64,000 nucleotides of DNA from Oscillospiraceae bacterium (GTDB lineage: Bacteria > Bacillota > Clostridia > Oscillospirales > Acutalibacteraceae): positions 1 through 64,000 of the forward strand of contig SVOV01000001.1 in the NCBI GenBank assembly GCA_015066205.1. Reading direction: 5' to 3'. The translations under genes were made by a program, and so were the position numbers. Under the pieces are notes generated by a model. The model saw nothing but the letters and a program-made list of their open reading frames with translations. It did no database searches and was not told where the DNA came from. Below are positions 50,764 to 57,415 of the stretch, one piece after another (position 1 is the stretch's first letter; the number at the start of each line of letters is the position of its first letter).

Positions 50764-52637
50764 AGCACAGATATCTCGATAATGTTCCGCTCAGTGAAGC
50801 GAGAGAAAAAATTCTCCGCTATCTTGAAGATAATTCATTTACTTATAAAACAGAAGCCGTGCCCGCCGCATCCGCCTTCGGAAGGATCACGGCATCGGCA
50901 CACTATGCAAAAATATGCTCTCCCCATTATAATGCATCCTCAATGGACGGTATTGCCGTAAATTCATCCGATACGGCGGGTGCGGGAGAGAGAACTCCCG
51001 TTATTCTCTCAAGGGACAGGTTTACTCCCGTGGATACGGGCGATCCTCTTCCCGAGGGCTGTGACGCCGTAATTATGATAGAGGATGTCATATTTTCGGA
51101 TGGGGGAGAGGCTGAAATACGGTCCTCTGCTCGTCCCTTTATGAATGTAAGACAGATAGGCGAGGATATATGTATGGGGGATATGCTTATTCCCTCGTTT
51201 ACGGAAATCACCCCAGCTCTTGCAGGCGCTCTTCTTGCCGGCGGAAATCTTACGGCTCAGGTAATAAAAAAGCCTCTCTTCGGTATAATTCCCACAGGGG
51301 ATGAGATAGTTTCCCCCAAAGAAAACCCCGAAAAGGGCGAAATAATAGAATTCAATTCCACGGTTTTTTCGGGAATGTTAAGGGAATTCGGGGCAGAAAG
51401 CATAGTTTACCCCATAGTCCCCGATAAAAAGGAGCTTCTTCGTGCCGCTCTCGGAAAGGCCGTAAAGGAATGTGACGCGGTTCTTATTCTTGCGGGCTCG
51501 TCTGCTGGAAGAGATGACTATACAAAGGACATAATAGAAGAGGCGGGACAGGTTTTTGTTCACGGTATTGCAGTAAAGCCGGGAAAGCCCGCTATCCTCG
51601 GAGCGGTTGGAAATATACCCGTAACGGGTCTTCCGGGCTACCCCGTTTCTGCCGTTATAATAATGAATGAGATAGTAAAGCATATTGTAGATCTCTACTA
51701 TAAAAGAGCTTCTTCAAAAAAGACCGTTACGGCAAGGTTAGGAAGAAGAGTTGTTTCCTCTCTTAAATATGAGGAGTTCATAAGAGTGACTCTCGGTGCC
51801 GTTGACGGCAGGCTTGTTGCCGTACCGATTTCAGGCGGTGCGGGTGTCATCACAAGCTTTACAAAGGCAGACGGAATCTTAAGAGTAAATCAGAATCTTG
51901 AGGGAATAGAAGCGGGCAAAGAGGTTGAAATTGAGCTTCTCTCCCCGATAGAAAAGGCAGAAAATTCCCTTATCGTCACGGGAAGCCACGACCCCGTTAT
52001 TGATGAAATTGCGGATATTATGAAAAGGTCGGGCGGAAAGCTGAGCCTTACCTCCTCTCATGTGGGCAGTATGGGAGCAATAACCGCCCTCAAGACAAGG
52101 ACAGCCCATATGGGCGCGGTTCATCTTCTCGACGAGGAAACGGGAAAATATAACGAAAGCTATGTAAAGAAATATTTCCCCGACGGCGATGTCGTTCTTA
52201 TTAAGGGCATAAAGCGTGTTCAGGGTCTTATGGTAAATAAGGGGAATCCCCTGGGAATAAAAGATTTTTCCGATATTACAAGGGGTACTTACATCAACCG
52301 TCAGGGAGGCTCGGGAACAAGAGTCCTCTGTGATTTCCTTATGAAAAAATACGGTATTGATGAAGACAGTGTAAGAGGGTATTATAATGAGGAGTTCACT
52401 CATACCGCAGTTGCCGCGGGAATAAAGAACGGAAATGCCGATATGGGGCTGGGAATTATTTCAGCCGCAAAAATGTATGAGCTTGATTTTATACCCGTAT
52501 GCGACGAAGAATATGATTTTATCATTTCCCGTAATGCTTTTGACAGCGAAGCGGTACAGACCTTCCTTGAGATCTTAGGAAGCGATGAATTCAGGGAAAG
52601 AATTGAAAAACTCGGAGGTTATTCCTTATGGAGCTGA
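50760..52637 (+). CDS. MoeA fused to a periplasmic-binding-protein-like domain
   Basis: This 625-residue fusion has a MoeA part (about 1-400; ASSMDGIAVNS, IPTGDEIVS, LAGSSAGRDDYT, GLPGYPVSA) and a C-terminal PBP-like domain (about 410-625; LIVTGSHDPVIDEIADIM, RQGGSGTRVLCDFLMKKYG) of the kind that binds small ligands or oxyanions. In the His position of GLPGHP a Tyr is found. Fused MoeA-PBP proteins are known in anaerobes. The extra domain has no signal peptide, so it is cytoplasmic and may deliver or sense tungstate/molybdate. It overlaps moeA by four bases. Confidence 0.9.
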   Translation: MKHRYLDNVPLSEAREKILRYLEDNSFTYKTEAVPAASAFGRITASAHYAKICSPHYNASSMDGIAVNSSDTAGAGERTPVILSRDRFTPVDTGDPLPEGCDAVIMIEDVIFSDGGEAEIRSSARPFMNVRQIGEDICMGDMLIPSFTEITPALAGALLAGGNLTAQVIKKPLFGIIPTGDEIVSPKENPEKGEIIEFNSTVFSGMLREFGAESIVYPIVPDKKELLRAALGKAVKECDAVLILAGSSAGRDDYTKDIIEEAGQVFVHGIAVKPGKPAILGAVGNIPVTGLPGYPVSAVIIMNEIVKHIVDLYYKRASSKKTVTARLGRRVVSSLKYEEFIRVTLGAVDGRLVAVPISGGAGVITSFTKADGILRVNQNLEGIEAGKEVEIELLSPIEKAENSLIVTGSHDPVIDEIADIMKRSGGKLSLTSSHVGSMGAITALKTRTAHMGAVHLLDEETGKYNESYVKKYFPDGDVVLIKGIKRVQGLMVNKGNPLGIKDFSDITRGTYINRQGGSGTRVLCDFLMKKYGIDEDSVRGYYNEEFTHTAVAAGIKNGNADMGLGIISAAKMYELDFIPVCDEEYDFIISRNAFDSEAVQTFLEILGSDEFRERIEKLGGYSLWS

Positions 52638-53098
52638 CTCATCTCAATAAAGACGGAGAAGCCGTAATGGTGGATGTCGGTGAAAAGGCTGTGACCGAAA
52701 GAACGGCAAAGGCAAAGGCTATTCTTGTTATGAAAGAGGAAACTCTGAAAAAAATAAAAGAAGCAGGGCTTAAAAAGGGAGATGCTCTCGCAGTTTCCCG
52801 TATTGCGGGAATTATGGGCGGTAAAAAAACATCAGAGCTTATTCCCTTGTGCCATAATATTCCCATTGACAAGATAGAGATAGATTTTTCCGATAACGGC
52901 AGGGACGAATTATATATTTATTCCCTCTGCAAATGCTCATATAAAACGGGAATAGAAATGGAAGCGCTGACTGCGGTGTCCGTTGCCGCACTTACAATAT
53001 ACGATATGTGTAAGGCCGTTGACCGCTTTATGGTCATAAAGGAGATAAGACTGCTTGAAAAAACAGGCGGAAAGAGCGATATAAAATATGAAGGATAA
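52628..53098 (+). CDS. moaC: Cyclic pyranopterin monophosphate synthase MoaC
   Basis: This 156-residue protein has KGDALAVSRIAGIMGGKKT and ELIPLCHNIP, then GIEMEALTAVSVAALTIYDM with the catalytic residues. MoaC makes cyclic pyranopterin monophosphate from the MoaA product. It overlaps the MoeA fusion gene by ten bases and moaA by eleven. The usual order moaC-moaA supports direct hand-over. Confidence 0.95.
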   Translation: MELTHLNKDGEAVMVDVGEKAVTERTAKAKAILVMKEETLKKIKEAGLKKGDALAVSRIAGIMGGKKTSELIPLCHNIPIDKIEIDFSDNGRDELYIYSLCKCSYKTGIEMEALTAVSVAALTIYDMCKAVDRFMVIKEIRLLEKTGGKSDIKYEG

Positions 53099-54023
53099 AT
53101 TCGGAAGAGAAATAAACTATCTGAGGCTGTCCGTCACAAAGCGCTGTAATCTCAGCTGCTCATACTGCGGGGGAAAGAAAAATTCCGATACCGCAGAGCT
53201 TACAAAAGAGGAAATTACGGCTCTTGCCGAAGCATTCGCTGAAAAAGGAATAAAAAAGGTACGCCTTACGGGCGGTGAGCCTCTTATAAGAGAGGACATC
53301 GCGGATATTGCGGAGGCGGTAAAGAATGTAAAGGGAATAGAAGCCCTTTATATCACCACTAACGGTATTCTGCTTTCCGAAAAGGCAAAGGCGCTTAAAG
53401 AGGCGGGCGTTGACGGAGTCAACATAAGCCTTGATACGCTTGACAGTGAAATGTATAAAGCCCTTACGGGTGAGGATGGGCTGGAAAGAGTGCTCTCGGG
53501 AATTGAAAGCGCTCTTTCGGAAAATTTCAAGAGGGTCAGAATAAACAGCGTACTTGTAAGAAATAAGAATGACGGTGAAGCAGAGAGGCTCATTCTTTTG
53601 GCAAGGGACAAAAAGATCGATGTCCGCTTTATTGAGCTTATGCCCTTTTCCGCTCAGGGAGAAAACGAAAAGCTTCTTGTCACGACCCCGGAGCTTCTGG
53701 AACGCTTCCCCTTTCTTTCTCCCGAGGAAAGAAAAGAAGAGGGCGCGGCAGAGTATTATACCGCCGAGGGCTTTTCGGGGAGAATCGGCTTCATAAGTCC
53801 CAGAAGCGCCAAATTCTGCGGCTCCTGTAACAGAATCAGAGTTCTTGCCGACGGAAAAATAAAGCCGTGTCTGGGAAACAGCATAGCTTATGATGTCAGG
53901 GACATCATTTTCGATAAAGAGAAGCTGTCACAGCGTATTGATGAAATAATCTTTAATAAACCCGCATCCCATCATTTTGAGGACGGAGAAAAATTCAGAA
54001 ATCTGAGCCTTATAGGAGGATAA
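53088..54023 (+). CDS. moaA: GTP 3',8-cyclase MoaA (radical SAM)
   Basis: This 311-residue enzyme has the radical SAM cluster motif KRCNLSCSYC near residue 16, LTGGEPLIRED near 60 and the second cluster Cys region CGSCNRIRVLADGKIKPCL near 240. It converts GTP to the first cyclised intermediate of pterin synthesis. The C-terminal GG tail typical of MoaA appears as LIGG. It overlaps moaC and ends two bases before the MOSC gene start. Confidence 0.95.
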   Translation: MKDKFGREINYLRLSVTKRCNLSCSYCGGKKNSDTAELTKEEITALAEAFAEKGIKKVRLTGGEPLIREDIADIAEAVKNVKGIEALYITTNGILLSEKAKALKEAGVDGVNISLDTLDSEMYKALTGEDGLERVLSGIESALSENFKRVRINSVLVRNKNDGEAERLILLARDKKIDVRFIELMPFSAQGENEKLLVTTPELLERFPFLSPEERKEEGAAEYYTAEGFSGRIGFISPRSAKFCGSCNRIRVLADGKIKPCLGNSIAYDVRDIIFDKEKLSQRIDEIIFNKPASHHFEDGEKFRNLSLIGG

Positions 54024-54025
54024 CC

Positions 54026-54460
54026 ATGGCAAAGGTATTATCAATAAATATCAGTGAAAAAAAGGGTACGCCGAAAACAGAAATAAATCCCGGTGTGCTT
54101 ATTGAAGAATTCGGCTTTGAGGGAGATGCTCACGCAGGTAAATGGCACCGTCAGGTGAGCCTTCTTGCAAAGGAGAGCATTGAAAAATCAAAGGGGCTTC
54201 CCACAGACGGTCTGTGCCACGGTGTTTTTGCCGAAAACATCACCACAGAGGGCATAATTTTACATACGCTTCCCGTGGGAACAAGACTGAAGATCAACGA
54301 ATGTATTCTTGAAATAACCCAGATAGGAAAGGAATGTCACGACGGCTGTGCCATAAGACAGCTTGTCGGTCAGTGTATTATGCCCAGAGAAGGTATTTTC
54401 TGCCGAGTAATAAAGGGCGGAAAAATTTATAAAAATGATGAAATAGAAATTGTAGAATAA
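54026..54460 (+). CDS. MOSC-domain protein
   Basis: This 144-residue MOSC protein has FEGDAHAGKWHRQVSLLAKE near 33 and CHDGCAIRQLVGQCIMPREG near 108, with conserved Cys that in the family carry sulfur. Standalone MOSC proteins in pterin operons are thought to finish or sulfurate the cofactor. AGGAGG lies six bases before the ATG. It is the last gene of the tup-moe-moa operon. A repeat element follows at once. Confidence 0.9.
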   Translation: MAKVLSINISEKKGTPKTEINPGVLIEEFGFEGDAHAGKWHRQVSLLAKESIEKSKGLPTDGLCHGVFAENITTEGIILHTLPVGTRLKINECILEITQIGKECHDGCAIRQLVGQCIMPREGIFCRVIKGGKIYKNDEIEIVE

Positions 54461-54483
54461 TCTGCATTTTACGGAAAGCCGGT

Positions 54484-54601
54484 GCGAATTCGGATTTCGG
54501 AATTCGGAATTCGGAGAAAAGCAAAGCCGAACTCCCCTCGTAGGGGAGCGGTCACCGCTCCCGCATAGAGCGTAAGCGGAGCAAGACACGAAGTGTCTTC
54601 C
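54484..54601 (-). repeat. Left inverted repeat flanking the MATE gene
   Basis: On the minus strand it contains GCTCCGCTTACGCTCTAT, then GAGCGG-TGA-CCGCTC, CTCCCCT-ACG-AGGGGAG and CTCCGAATTCCGAATTCC. About 115 bases match 56173-56297 in inverted orientation, with substitutions but in the same order. It carries AAGACAC-TTC-GTGTCTT at its gene-proximal end. No gene lies between 54461 and 54690. Confidence 0.75.
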
Positions 54602-54690
54602 GATATTATTCAATATTCATTATTTTTTAATTATCGCATTACTGTCAGAATTTACCGCAGGCGGATTCTGATTTTATTTCAGGTAAAAAT

Positions 54691-56070
54691 ATGAAAACAG
54701 CAAAAAGGATACAATGGTCTATGCTCGGGGTGATATTTTCTCTGGCGGGACCGACAATTTTAGAACAGTTTATGCAGACGGCGGTACAGTATATAGATAC
54801 CGCAATGGTCGGCTCTCTCGGCACCTCTGCCACAGCGGCGGTAGGTGCTACAACTACCGTAAACTGGCTTATAGGCAGTACGATTTCTGCAATCGGAGTC
54901 GGTTTTCTTTCCTTTATAGCAAAAAAGCACGGCTCGGGAGAGCTTCAGACGGTAAGAAAGGCATCGGCACAGAGCGTGCTTGCTGTTCTTGTGTCGGGAA
55001 TATTTTTTACGGTGCTGACCCTTTCTCTCAGTCCCTTTGTCCCTGTATGGATGCAGGTTGACGGGCCCTTGAGAGAGCAGGCATCAAGGTATTTCTTCAT
55101 TCTCTATACCCCGATGCTGTTTCGTGCCGCAACGATTATTTTCGGAACGGTGCTCCGCGCGGCGGGGGACACAAAAACACCTATGTATGCGGGAATTGCG
55201 GTAAATATTATAAATGTAGTTCTCAATTTCTTTCTTATTTACCCCACGAGAAAAATATGGGGAATTACCGTTTTCGGAGCGGGGCTCGGCGTTGACGGTG
55301 CGGCAATAGCAAGTGCCGTAGGCTTTACCGTTGGCGGAATCATTATCACTGCCGTCTTATGGGCACATCCGCTGCTGTCACCGAAAAAAATGTCGATTCT
55401 TCCCGACAGGGAGATACTGCGCCCTTGTATAAAGGTGGCTTTCCCCAATATGCTTCAGCGCTTCGGCACTTGTCTTGGCTATGTTGCCTTTGCTTCTATG
55501 ATAAATTCCCTCGGAGAAACGGCAACGGCGGCTCATACCATAGCCAATACCGTAGAATCCGCTTTCTATATCCCCGGCTACGGTATGCAGACTGCGGCGG
55601 CGACCCTTGCGGGAAATGCTCTCGGAGCCCGTGACAATAAAAAAATGAAGGAATTCGCAAGGATGAATGTGGCCGTTGAGGTCATCCTTATGATAATATC
55701 GGGAGGACTGCTTTTTATCTTCGCTCCCTTTATGATGGACATTTTCTCGGATTCCCCCGAGGTGATCTCTCTCGGCTCTTCTGTGCTTCGTATGGTTGCC
55801 GTAAGTGAACCCTTCTACGGAGTTTCCATAATTATCGAAGGTATGATGCAGGGTGTGGGAAGAACGGTCAAGCCCTTTGTCTATAATATTATCGGTATGT
55901 GGGGTATCCGTATTTTCGGAACCTTCCTCTTTATACAGTTCTTCTCGGGCGGTCTTATCAGTGCATGGGGCTGTATGATAGCCCATAATATGTTTTTGTT
56001 CGTTCTCTATTTTATTCATTGGGTAAGCGGGAGATGGAACCCGATGAATAATAATTTATCGGAGCGATAA
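54691..56070 (+). CDS. MATE-family multidrug efflux pump
   Basis: This 459-residue protein has twelve membrane segments in two halves and the MATE start GPTILEQFMQTAVQYIDTAMVG. Family members export drugs or metabolites using Na+ or H+. The start ATG has CAGGTAAA upstream. The gene is the only one between the inverted repeats 54484-54601 and 56173-56297, so it may be carried as cargo. Its last codons form the left arm of the first palindrome of array B (56047-56060). Confidence 0.9.
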   Translation: MKTAKRIQWSMLGVIFSLAGPTILEQFMQTAVQYIDTAMVGSLGTSATAAVGATTTVNWLIGSTISAIGVGFLSFIAKKHGSGELQTVRKASAQSVLAVLVSGIFFTVLTLSLSPFVPVWMQVDGPLREQASRYFFILYTPMLFRAATIIFGTVLRAAGDTKTPMYAGIAVNIINVVLNFFLIYPTRKIWGITVFGAGLGVDGAAIASAVGFTVGGIIITAVLWAHPLLSPKKMSILPDREILRPCIKVAFPNMLQRFGTCLGYVAFASMINSLGETATAAHTIANTVESAFYIPGYGMQTAAATLAGNALGARDNKKMKEFARMNVAVEVILMIISGGLLFIFAPFMMDIFSDSPEVISLGSSVLRMVAVSEPFYGVSIIIEGMMQGVGRTVKPFVYNIIGMWGIRIFGTFLFIQFFSGGLISAWGCMIAHNMFLFVLYFIHWVSGRWNPMNNNLSER

Positions 56071-56207
56071 ATTATTATTCAGTGATATTTGTTTCTTCGA
56101 AACAAGTGATATTGCCCTTCGGGCAGTGATATACGCTTTCGGCGTGTGATATATTTTCCTGCGGAAAATGTGAAGGAAGGCTTCGCCTTATTCCGCTTAC
56201 GCTCTAT
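56047..56207 (+). repeat. GTGATAT hairpin array, copy B
   Basis: The first palindrome is AATAATAATTTATC-GGAGC-complement (56047-56079); its left arm is MATE coding sequence and its right arm contains the stop codon. Next come TTGTTTC-TTC-GAAACAA, TGCCC-TTC-GGGCA, ACGC/GCGT and ATTTTCC-TGC-GGAAAAT, each separated by GTGATAT, then the end module with GGAAGGC-TTC-GCCTT and CTTACGCTCTAT. Confidence 0.9.
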
Positions 56208-56307
56208 GTGGGAGTTTCGGACCGCTCCTTTACGGGAGAGTCGGGCGGTACTTTTCTCCGAGATCCGAATTCCGAAATCCGAATTTGCGTTCTGCTTTGC
56301 AGAACGC
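56173..56307 (+). repeat. Right inverted repeat flanking the MATE gene
   Basis: It overlaps the end module of array B and runs through GGGAGTTTCGGACCGCTCC, TTTTCTCCGAGATCCGAATT and CCGAAATCCGAATTTG, mirroring 54484-54601. A perfect palindrome GCGTTCTGC-TTT-GCAGAACGC (56287-56307) closes it. The CCGAATTCC motif also recurs at 61806-61820. Confidence 0.72.
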
Positions 56308-56356
56308 ATTGTATATTTTTTCGTAAATGGCAGATAATTCTTTTGAGGTGATTTTT

Positions 56357-56710
56357 TTGAATTACTTATGGGCTTTTATCTGCGGCGGGATAATTTGTGT
56401 TATCGGACAGCTTCTTATTGATAAGACCAAGCTTACTCCTGCGAGAATTATGGTCATTTTTGTCTGTGCGGGTGTCATACTCGGGGCTTTCGGTGTATAT
56501 GACCGCTTTATTGATTTTGCGGGGGCGGGGGCTACCGTTCCCATTTCGGGCTTCGGTGCACTTCTTGCAAAGGGCACGAGAGAGGCGGTTGACGAGCAGG
56601 GACTTCTCGGTGCTTTTACGGGGCCTCTTACTGCGGGAAGCGCAGGTATAATGGCGGCTATCCTTTCGGGGCTTATTCTTTCCTTTATGACAAAGCCCAA
56701 ACCGAAATAA
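56357..56710 (+). CDS. spoVAE: Stage V sporulation protein AE (SpoVAE)
   Basis: This 117-residue membrane protein matches SpoVAE: GGIICVIGQLLIDKTKLTPARI, VYDRFIDFAGAGATVPISGFG and GLLGAFTGPLTAGSAGI. SpoVA proteins move dipicolinic acid into the spore and out at germination. The start is TTG at 56357 because GAGGTGA lies seven bases upstream; the usual protein starts at the same place. spoVAC and spoVAD, usually adjacent, are not seen here. It marks the organism as a spore former or a recent descendant of one. Confidence 0.92.
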   Translation: MNYLWAFICGGIICVIGQLLIDKTKLTPARIMVIFVCAGVILGAFGVYDRFIDFAGAGATVPISGFGALLAKGTREAVDEQGLLGAFTGPLTAGSAGIMAAILSGLILSFMTKPKPK

Positions 56711-56836
56711 ATTTTACAAAATTATGATATATGTATTAATTTTTGCAGTTTTAGGTAAAAAAACTTGTAATTTGTGAAAGTCTATGTTAATATGTTATCG
56801 CAGAGTATTGCAAATTTTTATTGCGAGGTGAAAACA

Positions 56837-56956
56837 ATGGACGCACAGGAAATCCTCAACATCATCAAGTCTTTCTTTGATGCTATTCTTAAGATTTTCG
56901 AAGCTCTCGGCATCATCAAGCCCAAGACAGAAGGCGGCGAAGAAGTAACTGAATAA
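56837..56956 (+). CDS. 39-residue amphipathic peptide, paralogue 1
   Basis: The 39-residue peptide has an amphipathic helix EILNIIKSFFDAILKIFEAL, then GIIKPK and an acidic tail (GGEEVTE). The ATG at 56837 follows GCGAGGTGAAAACA. A strong terminator comes 34 bases after the stop, so it is a transcription unit by itself. It shares the core NII-x2-FF-x-A-x-L-x5-LG with the peptide at 57129. Size and pattern recall phenol-soluble modulins or peptide bacteriocins without leader, but function is unknown. Confidence 0.7.
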   Translation: MDAQEILNIIKSFFDAILKIFEALGIIKPKTEGGEEVTE

Positions 56957-56990
56957 GTTTCTTTGAAGATTAATTAGCATGCTAAAAAAG

Positions 56991-57018
56991 ACCGACGGCT
57001 GAGCCGTCGGTTTTTTTC
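56991..57018 (+). terminator. Terminator after peptide 1
   Basis: ACCGACGGC (56991-56999) and its complement (57003-57011) with a TGA loop, then seven T. Confidence 0.92.
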
Positions 57019-57047
57019 TTGCAGTTTTTTTAGAGTTTATGAATATG

Positions 57048-57076
57048 TTGACAAAATAAAAAATCAATGATAATAT
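57048..57076 (+). promoter_or_regulatory. Promoter of peptide 2
   Basis: TTGACA at 57048-57053 and TAATAT at 57071-57076 with a 17-base spacer ending in AATGA. Confidence 0.8.
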
Positions 57077-57128
57077 TAAATTGTGAAATTGCATTCAGTT
57101 GCAAAATATTGTAACAGAGGTGAAAAAA

Positions 57129-57245
57129 ATGACTCCTAACGAAATTCTCAACATCATCGAAGCTTTCTTTGAAGCAGTTCTCAGAGTTCTCAAATCTCTC
57201 GGTCTTGTAAAGGAAGAAGAAGAGAAGGAAACAACAGCTGCTTGA
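57129..57245 (+). CDS. 38-residue amphipathic peptide, paralogue 2
   Basis: The 38-residue peptide has the helix EILNIIEAFFEAVLRVLKSL, then GLVK and an acidic tail (EEEEKETTAA). It starts with ATG behind CAGAGGTGAAAAA. Its core residues match peptide 1 at NEILNII and FF, while the middle differs, so both are under selection for the amphipathic pattern. It has its own promoter at 57048-57076 and a terminator downstream, and sits 170 bases before the lipase gene. Confidence 0.72.
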   Translation: MTPNEILNIIEAFFEAVLRVLKSLGLVKEEEEKETTAA

Positions 57246-57293
57246 TTTCAGAAAGCTTAAAACAGAAGATTTAAGGTATGTCCTTAAAAAACG

Positions 57294-57325
57294 GCGGTGC
57301 TTTACGGAGTACTGCCGCTTTTTTT
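57294..57325 (+). terminator. Terminator after peptide 2
   Basis: An imperfect stem (GCGGTG... with ...TGCCGC, 57294-57318) followed by TTTTTTT. It separates the peptide from the lipase gene. Confidence 0.6.
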
Positions 57326-57358
57326 ATTCATAATGTTCACAATTTGTTCGCATATATA

Positions 57359-57387
57359 TTGACAAGAAAAAATGATAATGATAAAAT
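57359..57387 (+). promoter_or_regulatory. Promoter of the lipase gene
   Basis: TTGACA at 57359-57364 and TAAAAT at 57382-57387 with a 17-base spacer ending in AATGA, like the peptide 2 promoter. Confidence 0.8.
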
Positions 57388-57415
57388 TTAGAAAATATAT
57401 CAAGCGGAGGCTAAT

